Made by a program: the position numbers and the translations under genes
Notes under the pieces: model-generated
Seen by the model: only the letters and a program-made list of their open reading frames with translations
Database searches by the model: none
What the model was told of the DNA's origin: nothing
Assembly (NCBI GenBank): GCA_017436865.1
Contig: JAFSCH010000091.1
Span: 1 to 64,000, forward strand
Origin: Lachnospiraceae bacterium
GTDB taxonomy: Bacteria > Bacillota > Clostridia > Lachnospirales > Lachnospiraceae
DNA length: 64,000 nucleotides
Reading direction: 5' to 3'
In this document: positions 9,560 to 18,891 of the stretch, piece after piece
Position numbering within the stretch: position 1 is the stretch's first letter
Layout: every line of letters starts with the position of its first letter

Positions 9560-10573
9560 ATGAACTGCGTATTTTCGATAATTGTACCAGTGTACAATGC
9601 AGAAAAGTATATGAATCAATGTATAGATAGCTTGGTGAATCAAGATGTAAAATCGTGCGAATATGAGATTATATTAGTCAATGACGGTTCTACAGATTCT
9701 AGTTTGTCTATCATGAGAGAGTATGAAAAAAAGTGCGAAAGAGTAACAGTTGTGGATCAAAGCAATCAAGGGGTTGCAACGGCACGCAATTTGGGGATAG
9801 AGCATGCAAGAGGAAATTATATTTTCTTTGTTGACTCTGATGATTGGATAGAAAAAAATACACTTTCTGTTATGTATGAATGGGTATTAAAGGAAGAACC
9901 GGACATTGTGATGTTTAATTATGCCAGGAACTGTGAACAAGAGAGAAGTGTGCAAAAGAATGTAGTAGGACATGCAGTCAAGACAGTTGGAGTGGATAAA
10001 GATGCAATGACTTACATGTCATACAATTATATCTGGGATAAATTATATAAAAAAAGTATTATCCTGGAAAACGAGTTATCGTTTCGTAAGGATGTACATT
10101 TTGGAGAAGATACTTTATTTTTATGTGAATATCTGATGCATGTTAATAAAATAGTTTTAGAAGAGAATTGTTTATATAATTATAGGGAAAGTGCAGAGAT
10201 ATCCTTATCAAATAAATATGTTCCGGAAATGGATTATACAGTAGAAAGAATCTGGCAGTTACATAAGCAGATAGAACAAAGAGCACCAGGGTTTATGCAG
10301 GTGGCAGAAGAAAGAAGTTATTATGGGACGATGTGTGTCCAAGTAATATACAATATGTATCATGTGGATAGCCATGTTCATATGAAAGAGAGAAAAGAAA
10401 ACCTTAAACGATTCTTTGGGCTAGAGTTATATGACTCTATTATGAAAGAAAAACCATATAATATAGTAAAAAAATATATTGTATTTTTTTACAGATATAA
10501 AAATGCAATGCTGTTGGATATAGGACTTTCCATGCTACGGCTTGTTAAGAAGCTGATAGTAATGTTAAGATAG
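9560..10573 (+). CDS. GT2 family glycosyltransferase
   Basis: It begins MNCVFSIIVPVYNAEKYM with VNDGSTDSS and DSDDW, so it is a GT-A family 2 enzyme. The central HFGEDTLFLCEYL motif is conserved with neighbouring GT2 genes. The C-terminal 40 residues are basic and hydrophobic (KNAMLLDIGLSMLRLVKK) and probably attach it to the membrane. RBS AGAGGAG lies before the ATG. It precedes a pyruvyl transferase gene in the same operon. Confidence 0.87.
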   Translation: MNCVFSIIVPVYNAEKYMNQCIDSLVNQDVKSCEYEIILVNDGSTDSSLSIMREYEKKCERVTVVDQSNQGVATARNLGIEHARGNYIFFVDSDDWIEKNTLSVMYEWVLKEEPDIVMFNYARNCEQERSVQKNVVGHAVKTVGVDKDAMTYMSYNYIWDKLYKKSIILENELSFRKDVHFGEDTLFLCEYLMHVNKIVLEENCLYNYRESAEISLSNKYVPEMDYTVERIWQLHKQIEQRAPGFMQVAEERSYYGTMCVQVIYNMYHVDSHVHMKERKENLKRFFGLELYDSIMKEKPYNIVKKYIVFFYRYKNAMLLDIGLSMLRLVKKLIVMLR

Positions 10574-10598
10574 CAGTTTAAGAGAGGATACAAAAACA

Positions 10599-11648
10599 AT
10601 GAAAAGGATTTATTATGCAGTTGTATGGAGCATATTTGGATATATAGCAAGATACTTAGTCTGGTTACTTCAAAATGCAAGAACGTTGTTTTCCGGGAAC
10701 TATTTCATTTTAGTAGGAACACCGCAACATGGAAATCTTGGAGACCAAGCTATCGCATTAGCAGAGTATCAGTTATTTGCAGAGTGTGATAAAGAAAAAG
10801 CAATTATCGAAATTCCTTCCGTTATCATGTATAAAGCAAAATGGTTTAAAAAATGGATAGGAAATAGACCTATTTTTATTCATGGTGGTGGATTTATCGG
10901 TACATTGTGGTTTAATGAAGAAGAAATGCTTAGAGGTGTTATCAAGAACTATCCGAATAATAGGATTGTTATTCTTCCGCAGACGATTACCTTTGAGGAT
11001 ACCGAATGGGGAAATCAGGTAAAGCAGGAAAGTATAGAAATATATAACGCGCATAAAGATTTAATCATATGCGCAAGAGAAATGGCTTCTTATGAAATGG
11101 GAAAGCAGTTATTTCCTAATGCAAGGGTATTAAGTGTACCTGACATGGTATTGGGATATAGGACTGAGATATCACATAGTAAAGAGCGGAGAGGAGTAAT
11201 AACATGTCTTCGTTGCGATTGTGAAAAAGCGTTATCTGAGTCGGATAATGAACAGATTTTATCAATATTGAAATTCTATTTCGGGAATGAAATAGAACAT
11301 ACAGATACAGTTATTGATAAGATTATAGATAGAGAAGAGCGAAATGAGGTTGTTGGTCAGAAACTGGAACAGTTTGCATCAGCAAAGTTGATAGTAACAG
11401 ATAGATTACATGGAATGGTATTTGCGATGTTAGCCGGAACGCCTTGCATTGCTCTTGGAAATACAAATGGAAAAGTAAAAGGAATCTATCAGTGGATAAG
11501 AGAGTGTCAATATGTTAAATATGTAGAGAAAATAGATGACATAGCTCAGATTGTTCCACAAATATTAGAAAAGAAAAACTGTTATTATAGTAATTTGGAT
11601 ATTTTGGAAAAGTATACAGAACTGAAAAAAATAATTTCATGTATTTGA
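10599..11648 (+). CDS. Polysaccharide pyruvyl transferase family protein
   Basis: After a short hydrophobic N-terminus come ILVGTPQHGNLGDQAIALAE, IHGGGFIGTLW, and later SAKLIVTDRLHGMVFAMLAGTP. These are the core motifs of the PS_pyruv_trans family (PF04230), which transfers pyruvate from phosphoenolpyruvate to form ketal groups on EPS sugars; some members instead transfer sugars. A negatively charged pyruvyl decoration of the EPS is the likely outcome. Three more members occur in the second EPS locus but are only distantly similar to this one. Confidence 0.85.
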   Translation: MKRIYYAVVWSIFGYIARYLVWLLQNARTLFSGNYFILVGTPQHGNLGDQAIALAEYQLFAECDKEKAIIEIPSVIMYKAKWFKKWIGNRPIFIHGGGFIGTLWFNEEEMLRGVIKNYPNNRIVILPQTITFEDTEWGNQVKQESIEIYNAHKDLIICAREMASYEMGKQLFPNARVLSVPDMVLGYRTEISHSKERRGVITCLRCDCEKALSESDNEQILSILKFYFGNEIEHTDTVIDKIIDREERNEVVGQKLEQFASAKLIVTDRLHGMVFAMLAGTPCIALGNTNGKVKGIYQWIRECQYVKYVEKIDDIAQIVPQILEKKNCYYSNLDILEKYTELKKIISCI

Positions 11649-11721
11649 TTGAGAAGAATCGTATAATTTTGGTAAAAAATATGTGAAGCAGAAAACTGGC
11701 AGTCAATAGGTAGGAGACATC

Positions 11722-12744
11722 ATGAAAAGGCAAGCAAAGATTGTTAAGTGGTTTTTTAAAGTAGTAGTTGCGGGTATTGTAGCATTTTTTATACTAAATA
11801 TTGCAACATATTTTTATTATTTTGTTCCATATAATATAACCTGTGAGTCAGGTTCAACGGATTATAAGCTCCCCGCAGGATTTTGCGGATATAATATGAG
11901 AGAAGGCTTTGGAAGAACGCAAATTGATGCAAATGGTTACAATAATATGAGTATTCCTTCAGAGATAAATGTTCTTTGTATGGGGTCTTCTCATTCCTTA
12001 GGTTATAATGTGTTTCCGGAAGAGAATTATGTTGCGATTTTGAATGAAAGTCTGCAGTCGTCATTAGAAATGACAGCGTATAATATTGGCATGTATGGAC
12101 ATGAATGGTATTATTGTATGCGAAATTTGGAAAGTGCATTAGAGGAATTTCGTCCATCACAGTATGTGGTCATAGAAAGCTTTTATTCAAAATTTGATAC
12201 TGATAAGCTAGAAAAACTCAATCATGACGAATATGGTAAAGCTGGAGAGGTAGTTTCTCCTGTGATGGGGATGTTGAAAAAGGTGCCGTATTTTCAGATT
12301 GCTATGAGTCAGATGAAAAACATGATGAGTGACAATAAAAGTACAAAAGAGGTGGTAGAGAAAGTACAAACAGAAGATAAGAAAGAATATATAAAACAAT
12401 TAACGAGTACTATGCAAAAAGCAAAAGAAGTAGCTGAGCGTTATGGAGTACAACTAGTTTTTTTATATCATCCCAATGTAATGGTAGGAAAAGATGGCAC
12501 AGCATATACAGATACAAATGATGAGTATTTTGAAATATGGCAGAGACTATGTGAAGAAAATGAGATTTGTATGGTAAGCATGGAGGAGTCATTTTTATCT
12601 GCATATAAGCAGGACTATATTCTCCCAAGAGGTTTTGAAAATACAGAAATGGGAGAAGGACATTTAAATCGATACGGACATCAGATGATAGCGGAGAAGC
12701 TATATCAAAGGATAATGACAGAAGAAATGGGTGGAGAAAAGTGA
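11722..12744 (+). CDS. SGNH/DltD-like membrane-anchored protein paired with MBOAT
   Basis: An N-terminal membrane anchor (about residues 13-33) precedes an extracellular SGNH-like domain. VLCMGSSHSLGY carries the GxSxS block, and GHLNRYGHQMIAEKL provides the C-terminal catalytic-type His block. Such proteins work with an MBOAT acyltransferase, as DltD with DltB or AlgX/AlgJ with AlgI, to transfer acyl groups to exported polymer. The next gene is an MBOAT and overlaps by four bases (GTGA). O-acetylation of this EPS is inferred. Confidence 0.75.
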   Translation: MKRQAKIVKWFFKVVVAGIVAFFILNIATYFYYFVPYNITCESGSTDYKLPAGFCGYNMREGFGRTQIDANGYNNMSIPSEINVLCMGSSHSLGYNVFPEENYVAILNESLQSSLEMTAYNIGMYGHEWYYCMRNLESALEEFRPSQYVVIESFYSKFDTDKLEKLNHDEYGKAGEVVSPVMGMLKKVPYFQIAMSQMKNMMSDNKSTKEVVEKVQTEDKKEYIKQLTSTMQKAKEVAERYGVQLVFLYHPNVMVGKDGTAYTDTNDEYFEIWQRLCEENEICMVSMEESFLSAYKQDYILPRGFENTEMGEGHLNRYGHQMIAEKLYQRIMTEEMGGEK

Positions 12745-14171
12745 GATTTACAAGCATAGCGTTTTATATTTTATTTATAACATGTATTTTGGTAATGATG
12801 AGTTTAGATAAGTTTAGCCAGAGCGTCTCAATGCAAAGTAAAAGTATAGTTCTTGTAATTGTAAGTGCTATTTTCTGTGGATGGCAGGATTGGCGTTTTG
12901 CGGCTATTGTAATATCAGAAGCAGTATTTGTATATTTTATATCCATCCAAATTGAAAAAACAGAAAAGAAAAGCTGGATTATATTAGGAGAAACGGTAGT
13001 ATTAATATGTTTAGGGATTTTTAAGTATTATGGTTTTTTCGCAGATACATTCAACTTTTTTGGACTTTCCGTAAAACGAATAGAGCTAATCCTTCCAATA
13101 GGAATCTCGTTTTATTCATTTTCTGCGATAGGCTATATGATGGATGTGTATCGTAAAAAATATACAGCAGAGAAGAACTTTTTATATGTATTGTTGTATA
13201 TGATATTTTTCCCAAAGTTTACGGCGGGACCGATTATTGCAGCAGATAGTTTTTTTGAACAGATAAAGCAGAATAGAAGGATTACGCTTGCTAGTCTATC
13301 AGAAGGATTTCAGATTATTGTTTTTGGCCTTGTAAAGAAAAATGTATTATCAGATAATATAGCCGTTTTTGTAGATGCTGTATATTCGAATGTGGAAATG
13401 TATAATGCGCCAACTCTAGTGCTGGCTGTGCTGGGATATGGAATGCAGATTTATTTGGATTTTTCGGGTTATTCAGACCTTGCGATTGGCTGTTCAAAGT
13501 GTTTAGGCTATGATATGCCGAAAAATTTCAATTTGCCTTATCTCTCAAGAAATGTTACGGAATTTTGGAAAAGATGGCATATTACATTGTCGGAATGGCT
13601 TATGAGATACTTATACATTTCCTTAGGAGGCAATCGGAAAGGTTATGCAAGGACATTAATAAATCTTGTCCTTACGATGGCTATAGGCGGCCTGTGGCAT
13701 GGTGCTGGATGGAATTTTGTACTATGGGGCTTGCTTCATGGTGTGGCATTGTGTATACATAAGCATTATATGAAGATAAAAGGCATAGGAAAAGATTATG
13801 TTCCAACGAAAGCAGGCTACGTCGTTGGTGTTATTTGCACTTTTCTATATGCAAATTTCTGTTGGATCTTTTTCCGAATATCAGATCTGAACGTAATAAA
13901 AAGATTGCTGATAAGAATTGTTGCTTGGAGTGATGGGGTAGCATTTTATTCCACTTGGGCTATTGTAGTATTATTGGTAGTATTCTTTGCAACAATGGTG
14001 GCGGTTGTTAAGAACAAGAGTAAGCAAAGGGAATTGTATGAAATAAAAGGATATTATATTATTAAGGATTTAGCGAAATTTCGTAATATGGTATTTTTGT
14101 TTACCGTGATAGGGCTAATATTAGCAATGTCATATGCATATAGCAATCCTTTCATATATGCGAATTTTTAG
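12741..14171 (+). CDS. MBOAT family O-acyltransferase (AlgI/DltB-like)
   Basis: This multi-spanning protein of 476 residues has the AlgI-type segments FFPKFTAGPII, DFSGYSDLAIGCSKCLGY, RNVTEFWKRWHITLSEW and GLWHGAGWNFVLWGLLHG; the last contains the catalytic-type His. It should pass an acyl group across the membrane to EPS or to the SGNH partner encoded upstream. Translation begins at a GTG that overlaps the stop of the SGNH gene, so the two are coupled. It is the last gene of EPS locus 1; a terminator follows. Confidence 0.88.
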   Translation: MRFTSIAFYILFITCILVMMSLDKFSQSVSMQSKSIVLVIVSAIFCGWQDWRFAAIVISEAVFVYFISIQIEKTEKKSWIILGETVVLICLGIFKYYGFFADTFNFFGLSVKRIELILPIGISFYSFSAIGYMMDVYRKKYTAEKNFLYVLLYMIFFPKFTAGPIIAADSFFEQIKQNRRITLASLSEGFQIIVFGLVKKNVLSDNIAVFVDAVYSNVEMYNAPTLVLAVLGYGMQIYLDFSGYSDLAIGCSKCLGYDMPKNFNLPYLSRNVTEFWKRWHITLSEWLMRYLYISLGGNRKGYARTLINLVLTMAIGGLWHGAGWNFVLWGLLHGVALCIHKHYMKIKGIGKDYVPTKAGYVVGVICTFLYANFCWIFFRISDLNVIKRLLIRIVAWSDGVAFYSTWAIVVLLVVFFATMVAVVKNKSKQRELYEIKGYYIIKDLAKFRNMVFLFTVIGLILAMSYAYSNPFIYANF

Positions 14172-14242
14172 CATTACTATTTTATAAGCAGAAGCTATGC
14201 ATATACTGTGCAAATGATGAATGATATTATACATAACAGTGA

Positions 14243-14273
14243 AAAAGAGTGCTTGAAAGAGTACTCTTTTTTT
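14243..14273 (+). terminator. Intrinsic terminator ending EPS locus 1
   Basis: AAAAGAGT pairs with ACTCTTTT across a short loop and runs directly into seven T. It lies 70 bases after the MBOAT stop and ends the first EPS operon. A second AAAGCA/TGCTTT hairpin stands at about 14295-14319 without a clear T-run. Confidence 0.75.
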
Positions 14274-14385
14274 GCATATTGATAAAATTGTTAGAAAAGC
14301 ATACGAAAAGCGTGCTTTCAGTACTATTTTCCTACATACAAAAAAGAAGTTTGTTAATATAATAATATTATAAGCAAGTAACTGA

Positions 14386-14520
14386 AAAAGGCAAACTTAT
14401 CGAAAGATGAGGACGCAAAGCCATAGGGTCTAAAGTAAAATTTATGTAAATATTACAAAAGTTTGAAAAAACTATTGAAATATTATTTCGTAAGTGTTAC
14501 AATGACAGCCGGTTGCCAGG
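14386..14520 (+). ncRNA. c-di-GMP-I (GEMM-I) riboswitch aptamer
   Basis: Conserved elements appear in order: GGCAAAC (14390), a CTTATC-GAAA-GATGAG stem with GAAA tetraloop (14397-14410), GGACGCAAAGCC (14411), AGGGTCTAA, and ACAGCCGGTTGCC closing P1 (14505-14517). GGCAA pairs with TTGCC as P1. The distal stem region between GGGTCTAA and GACAGCC is about 70 bases of AT-rich sequence, longer than the compact examples. It lies in the leader of the secreted transglutaminase-like gene. The aptamer family is well established as a c-di-GMP sensor. Confidence 0.9.
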
Positions 14521-14565
14521 GATGATTTGGTAAAAGTCCCTCACAATTATGAAGGGTTTTTTTTT
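14518..14565 (+). promoter_or_regulatory. Riboswitch expression platform with terminator / antiterminator
   Basis: CCCT (14538-14541) and AGGG (14553-14556) form a short hairpin followed by nine T, an intrinsic terminator. The same TCCCT can instead pair with AGGGA at 14518-14522, immediately after the aptamer's P1 strand. The two pairings exclude each other, so this is the switch. Whether ligand turns the gene on or off cannot be decided by eye. Confidence 0.65.
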
Positions 14566-14613
14566 ATCAAATACAAATCCTTGGATTCAGGCATGAATCA
14601 AGGAGGAAATAAT

Positions 14614-16734
14614 ATGCCAAAGCTAAAGAGAACCATTTGTAACTTTTTATTATGTGTATTGCTTGTAACACAGGTGATGTCAGGAATACCTACCGTACAG
14701 GCTGCATCAACACCTACAGAATTGAAAAGTATTATCTTGTCAGGTGGAAATTTTGATACAGGGATTAAGATTAATCAAGCATATTCGCTTCAGATGACAT
14801 TTTCACTCTCTACATTAACACAATATAAGAATTTATTTTATTCTGATGCATATACTTTGAGAAATGAAGCGTCAAGGGGTTTATATATCAAACATGGATG
14901 GTACAACGAAAAGGTTTTTGCACCAGCAGTGAATAAGGATGTCACTATATTGCAAAAGAAGAATACTACATATATAAATGGGTATAAAATTTTAACAGCT
15001 ACGTTGCAAAATATAACATCAAAGGAGACACTGAAATTCGGTAATTTTAAAGGAGCTATCAAAGAATTTAAGATTTGGAACAGTGGTGGTACACTCGTAG
15101 CAGATTATATTCCGGCATTAGATGGAAATAAGAAGCCATGTATGTATGACAAGGTTACTGGAAAATATAAGTATTATTCCGGATCTTGCACAGCGGGAAA
15201 GAACGTTGACAAAACAGAGACATCTTCGGGTACAACTACAGGCTCTTCTACAGGAACAACGACAGGCAGTGATACCAATATAAAAGTAGAAGCAAGTGAC
15301 AGTGTAGAACTTGGACAGAACACAAGTAGTAGTTCAGGAACAGTCAAATATGTAGATGGATTGAAATTAAATGGTGGTACATTTGACACGAATATCAAGC
15401 TGAATCAGGATTATTCGGTTGAAATCGCCTTTACACTGTCTGCATTGAATCAATATCGAAATCTATATACATCTAATGTACATACCTTAAGAAATGAAGC
15501 TGCAAATGGTTTATATGCAAAGCATGGATGGTACAATGATAAAGTTTATGTTCCGAAGGTTAATGAAGAAATTGTAGTTTTACAGAAGAAAAATGTAACA
15601 TACGTGAATGATGTAAAGAAGCAAAATGCAACCTATCAGACAATAAAAGGTACATCGGCGTTAACATTTGGAAATTTCTTAGGAACAATTGCAAGTTTTC
15701 GTGTATGGAATGATAAAGGTACTTTAATTGCAGAATATCTTCCTGCATTAGATAAAAATAACAAGGCTTGTATGTATGACGCAGTAAATAAGAAATATGT
15801 TTACTATAGTGGAACTTGTACTGCAATTGAAGAGGCAACAAAAGAGGATGCTTCAAGTGGAAATATTATTTTTGGAGAAATAGTAAGTAAGCCAGTGTAT
15901 GGATCGTCTTCTAATGCGACGGCTCCAAGCGTTAGAAATGAAGAAACATTTAAGAAAGAATTGCTTACCTTGCTAACAACAGGAGATACAAAGGCACATG
16001 ATTTTTCAAAGTACGGATATCATTGGGAAAAAGTAAGCCAATTATATAACGAAGTAGTTGAAAATGAAGGAAGAATTGCATACGCAAGTTGTGCAAATAT
16101 GTATTATAGCACAACAAAAGATAGTGCTGGCCGTGTTCTTACATTAAAAATAGAAAATATAGATTCGGGTTATTTGAAACGATATCAGAGTCTGAAAAAA
16201 ATCGTTGAAAATCTAGTTAAAAAGTCTAAAGGGATGACAGAATTAGAGAAAACAATATTAGCACATGATTATGTAGTGACCCATTGTTCTTATCAAGTGG
16301 GAGATCGTCTTTGCTATATTGCCGGTGGCGCACTAGTAGAAGGTAAGGCGGTTTGTACGGGCTATGCAAAAGCAATGGTACTGTTACTTCAGGAAATGGG
16401 TGTGGAAAGTGGATTAGTAAGTTCATCGAAAATGTCTCATTCTTGGGTGAAGGTAAAAGTGAATGGAAAATGGTATCATGCAGATCCGACATGGGCTGAT
16501 ACAAGAACCTCAATAGCTGGAAAAGTATCACATACATTTTTATTAAGAACAGATGCGGAGTATCTGGCAGGCGGTAATAACAGACATTATGGATGGGAAG
16601 GAACGGTATCAGCAGATACATCATATACCAATTGGAAGGTGCATGATATCGTAGGAGAATTGTGTTATGAAAATGGCACATGGTATTATATGAATACGAG
16701 AGGAAAAAAGGTAACAGTCAATATAAATAAATAG
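14614..16734 (+). CDS. Secreted tandem-domain protein with C-terminal transglutaminase-like domain
   Basis: A signal peptide covers about residues 1-31 (VQAAS). Two homologous beta-rich modules of about 160 residues follow; each starts with LxGGxFDTxIKxNQ and ends in PALDxNxKxCMYD and YYSGxCTA, joined by a Ser/Thr/Gly linker. They resemble LamG/concanavalin-like binding domains, but I cannot name the family. The C-terminal part has a transglutaminase-like core: Cys in KAVCTGYAKA, His in SHSWVKV and Asp in YHADPTWAD. It probably acts at the surface as a cross-linking or proteolytic enzyme. The ATG at 14614 follows AAGGAGGAAAT; an in-frame ATG at 14527 would lie inside the terminator. Expression depends on the c-di-GMP riboswitch. 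Confidence 0.82.
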   Translation: MPKLKRTICNFLLCVLLVTQVMSGIPTVQAASTPTELKSIILSGGNFDTGIKINQAYSLQMTFSLSTLTQYKNLFYSDAYTLRNEASRGLYIKHGWYNEKVFAPAVNKDVTILQKKNTTYINGYKILTATLQNITSKETLKFGNFKGAIKEFKIWNSGGTLVADYIPALDGNKKPCMYDKVTGKYKYYSGSCTAGKNVDKTETSSGTTTGSSTGTTTGSDTNIKVEASDSVELGQNTSSSSGTVKYVDGLKLNGGTFDTNIKLNQDYSVEIAFTLSALNQYRNLYTSNVHTLRNEAANGLYAKHGWYNDKVYVPKVNEEIVVLQKKNVTYVNDVKKQNATYQTIKGTSALTFGNFLGTIASFRVWNDKGTLIAEYLPALDKNNKACMYDAVNKKYVYYSGTCTAIEEATKEDASSGNIIFGEIVSKPVYGSSSNATAPSVRNEETFKKELLTLLTTGDTKAHDFSKYGYHWEKVSQLYNEVVENEGRIAYASCANMYYSTTKDSAGRVLTLKIENIDSGYLKRYQSLKKIVENLVKKSKGMTELEKTILAHDYVVTHCSYQVGDRLCYIAGGALVEGKAVCTGYAKAMVLLLQEMGVESGLVSSSKMSHSWVKVKVNGKWYHADPTWADTRTSIAGKVSHTFLLRTDAEYLAGGNNRHYGWEGTVSADTSYTNWKVHDIVGELCYENGTWYYMNTRGKKVTVNINK

Positions 16735-16746
16735 AAAATAAATAGA

Positions 16747-16815
16747 AAACAACTCTATAGAAAATGATTTATTTGCGTTAATGCATTAAACATGATAAAG
16801 TAGAGTTGTTTTTAT
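16747..16815 (+). terminator. Terminator after the transglutaminase gene, with possible promoter in its loop
   Basis: AAACAACTCTA (16747) pairs with TAGAGTTGTTT (16801) and continues into T. The loop is about 43 bases and contains TTGCGT (16773) and TAAAGT (16796) at 17-base spacing, which could be the promoter of the next gene. The stem is convincing; the promoter is only possible. Confidence 0.55.
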
Positions 16816-16841
16816 TTGTATATTGAGAGAGGATGAGATAT

Positions 16842-18785
16842 ATGTCAGCAATATGGGGTGTGATTACTCAGGATAGAATGATAAATATTGAGGAAAAAGA
16901 AGAAAAGCTAAGAAGTGCATATAACCATTGTGTCATAGATAGAGTAGAATTTTTTTCGGAAGAGAAAATAGGCATTGGCTGTGGAATTCAATACTTTACG
17001 CCGGAGGCATGTGAAGAGCAACTACCAATAATTGATATGGAAAATGGAATATATTTTACAGCAGATGTTGTTTTGGATAATAGGGAAGAATTGCTAAAAC
17101 GCTTAGGGATTTCAGAAGATGATGGAAGCATTTCGGATGGAAAGATAATATTTGAAATGTTTCATAGATATAAGGAAGCATGCCTAAATGAGTTATTAGG
17201 CGCTTATTCTTTTGTATATTATGATAAGAATAAAAAGGAACTGTTTCTTGTTGCGGATGCAACTGGGACAAGAAGTCTTCATTATCATATACAAGGAGAT
17301 ACCATTTATTTTTCAACGCTGATAGAGCCTATTGTAAAGGCAACCGGCGCAAAGGAAGTAAATGATACTTGGATAACAGATTTTCTTGCAATGGATAATA
17401 TGGCAATGGCGCTATCATATGAAGAAACACCTTATGCAGAAATATATAGAGTACCAGCTTCACACTATATTAAGATAACAGCAGGCAAAATGGACAAGGT
17501 ATGTTATTGGAATCCGATCGTAAAGAATATCAAGTTTAAGACGGATCAGGAATATGAAGAGAAATTTAAGGAGCTTTTTCGTACATGTGTAAAATGTTTG
17601 CTTCGAAATGATAACATGACCATGTTGTTAAGCGGAGGAATGGATTCAACATCAGTAGCATGTTTTGCAGCGAAGGAAATGACTGAAACAGGGAAGAAAC
17701 TGACCTCGTTTACTTCAGTTCCGGAAAGAGATTTCACGAGTAAATTGAGTGATTATTATGTTACGGATGAAAGTCAGGCGGTATTAAAAACACAAGAATT
17801 TCTTGCGAAAAAAGGATATAAAATTGATTGTAAATTCATGGATTTAGCAGATCGGAATAGTTGGGATGATAGAATCGAAGAATTAAAAGTAATGGAGATA
17901 CCGTATAAATCCATGCAGAACTTACTCTGGATAAAAGAGGGAATGAAGAAATCCTTTGATATGGGAGTACGAATGATGTTGACGGGGGGTTACGGTAACG
18001 TAACGATATCAAATAGCTTTCCGGATGTGTATCAATATGAGTTGATTCGAAAATTTCATTGGATTACTTTTATTAAGGAATGTATTGGAAATAGTAAAAG
18101 ATACGGAGTGAGTAAAAGAAAAGCAGTAAAAATAGCAAGTCAATTATGGAGAGACAGTTTCAAGAAAAAAGATATTATGGAAATAGAAAGCGTATTTGAA
18201 AACTCTTTGGTAAAAAGAGACTTAATAAAAAAATATCATTTCGAAGAGCGTTTTCAAGCGGATTATGAAAAATATGCGCTTGCATCTTATAATGTCAAGA
18301 AAGCCAAAGAGTTAATCAAGAATGAGAAAGTTTTTTATCAGATAGGAGAAACACAAACCAGGCATTCCCTGGCAACAGGAGTTATATTAAGAGATCCGAC
18401 TATGGATAAGAGGTTAATAGAGCTTTGTATGAGTTATCCCGTAGCCTGCTATTCGAGTCAAGGAATAACAAGGCGAATGGTACGAAAATATTTATCGAAT
18501 GAGTTACCGGTGCATGTGACAAAACCGGGACATTATGGTTTGCAAAGTGCTGATACCGTAATACGAATGCAGAAGGCAGGTAAGCGTGTATATGAGGAGA
18601 TGCAATCCATATTTAATCATCCTGTTGCTTCAGAGTACATTGATGTAGAGAAAGCAATGGAAGAATTAGAAAAATTAAAAAGCTTTGATGCTCCGGATAA
18701 GAACTTTGAAATCCTTAGACTTGCTTATACGGCAATGACACTTGATTATATAATCAAGAGAAAGGCGGATGGAAGATTTTTATAG
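16842..18785 (+). CDS. Lasso-type cyclase C1 (asparagine-synthetase homologue)
   Basis: This 647-residue protein has an Ntn glutaminase-like N-terminal domain followed by an asparagine-synthetase ATP-binding domain with PP-loop LSGGMDST (about residue 262). It begins MSAIWG, so the catalytic Cys2 of real glutamine-dependent asparagine synthetases is absent. That is usual for lasso cyclases, which adenylate an Asp/Glu side chain of the precursor to form the macrolactam. The precursor gene lies 106 bases downstream, with B2 further on. The ATG at 16842 is chosen because a homologue (28922-30835) starts with the same residues; an ATG at 16833 would add three. Confidence 0.85.
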   Translation: MSAIWGVITQDRMINIEEKEEKLRSAYNHCVIDRVEFFSEEKIGIGCGIQYFTPEACEEQLPIIDMENGIYFTADVVLDNREELLKRLGISEDDGSISDGKIIFEMFHRYKEACLNELLGAYSFVYYDKNKKELFLVADATGTRSLHYHIQGDTIYFSTLIEPIVKATGAKEVNDTWITDFLAMDNMAMALSYEETPYAEIYRVPASHYIKITAGKMDKVCYWNPIVKNIKFKTDQEYEEKFKELFRTCVKCLLRNDNMTMLLSGGMDSTSVACFAAKEMTETGKKLTSFTSVPERDFTSKLSDYYVTDESQAVLKTQEFLAKKGYKIDCKFMDLADRNSWDDRIEELKVMEIPYKSMQNLLWIKEGMKKSFDMGVRMMLTGGYGNVTISNSFPDVYQYELIRKFHWITFIKECIGNSKRYGVSKRKAVKIASQLWRDSFKKKDIMEIESVFENSLVKRDLIKKYHFEERFQADYEKYALASYNVKKAKELIKNEKVFYQIGETQTRHSLATGVILRDPTMDKRLIELCMSYPVACYSSQGITRRMVRKYLSNELPVHVTKPGHYGLQSADTVIRMQKAGKRVYEEMQSIFNHPVASEYIDVEKAMEELEKLKSFDAPDKNFEILRLAYTAMTLDYIIKRKADGRFL

Positions 18786-18829
18786 CTAAATAGAACAAAT
18801 GTTTATTTATAACAATTTTGTTAGAAAGC

Positions 18830-18857
18830 TTGAAAAAGGGATGAAAGATGATATGAT
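18830..18857 (+). promoter_or_regulatory. Predicted sigma-A promoter of precursor gene A1
   Basis: TTGAAA (18830-18835) and TATGAT (18852-18857) are separated by 16 bases and stand about 35 bases before the A1 start. This gives the precursor its own short transcript, which fits the need for more precursor than enzyme. Confidence 0.55.
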
Positions 18858-18891
18858 ATAAAAGAATTAAATTTGAAAGGAAATGATTACT

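Noticed and set aside
14527..14613. In-frame ATG at 14527 extending the transglutaminase-like protein by 29 residues
   Set aside because: It overlaps the terminator of the riboswitch and would code FFF through the T-run. The ATG at 14614 has AAGGAGGAAAT and gives a proper signal peptide.
15174..15398. Ser/Thr/Val-rich minus-strand open frame in the linker of the transglutaminase-like gene
   Set aside because: It is the complement of the repetitive Ser/Thr/Gly linker and has no start signal.
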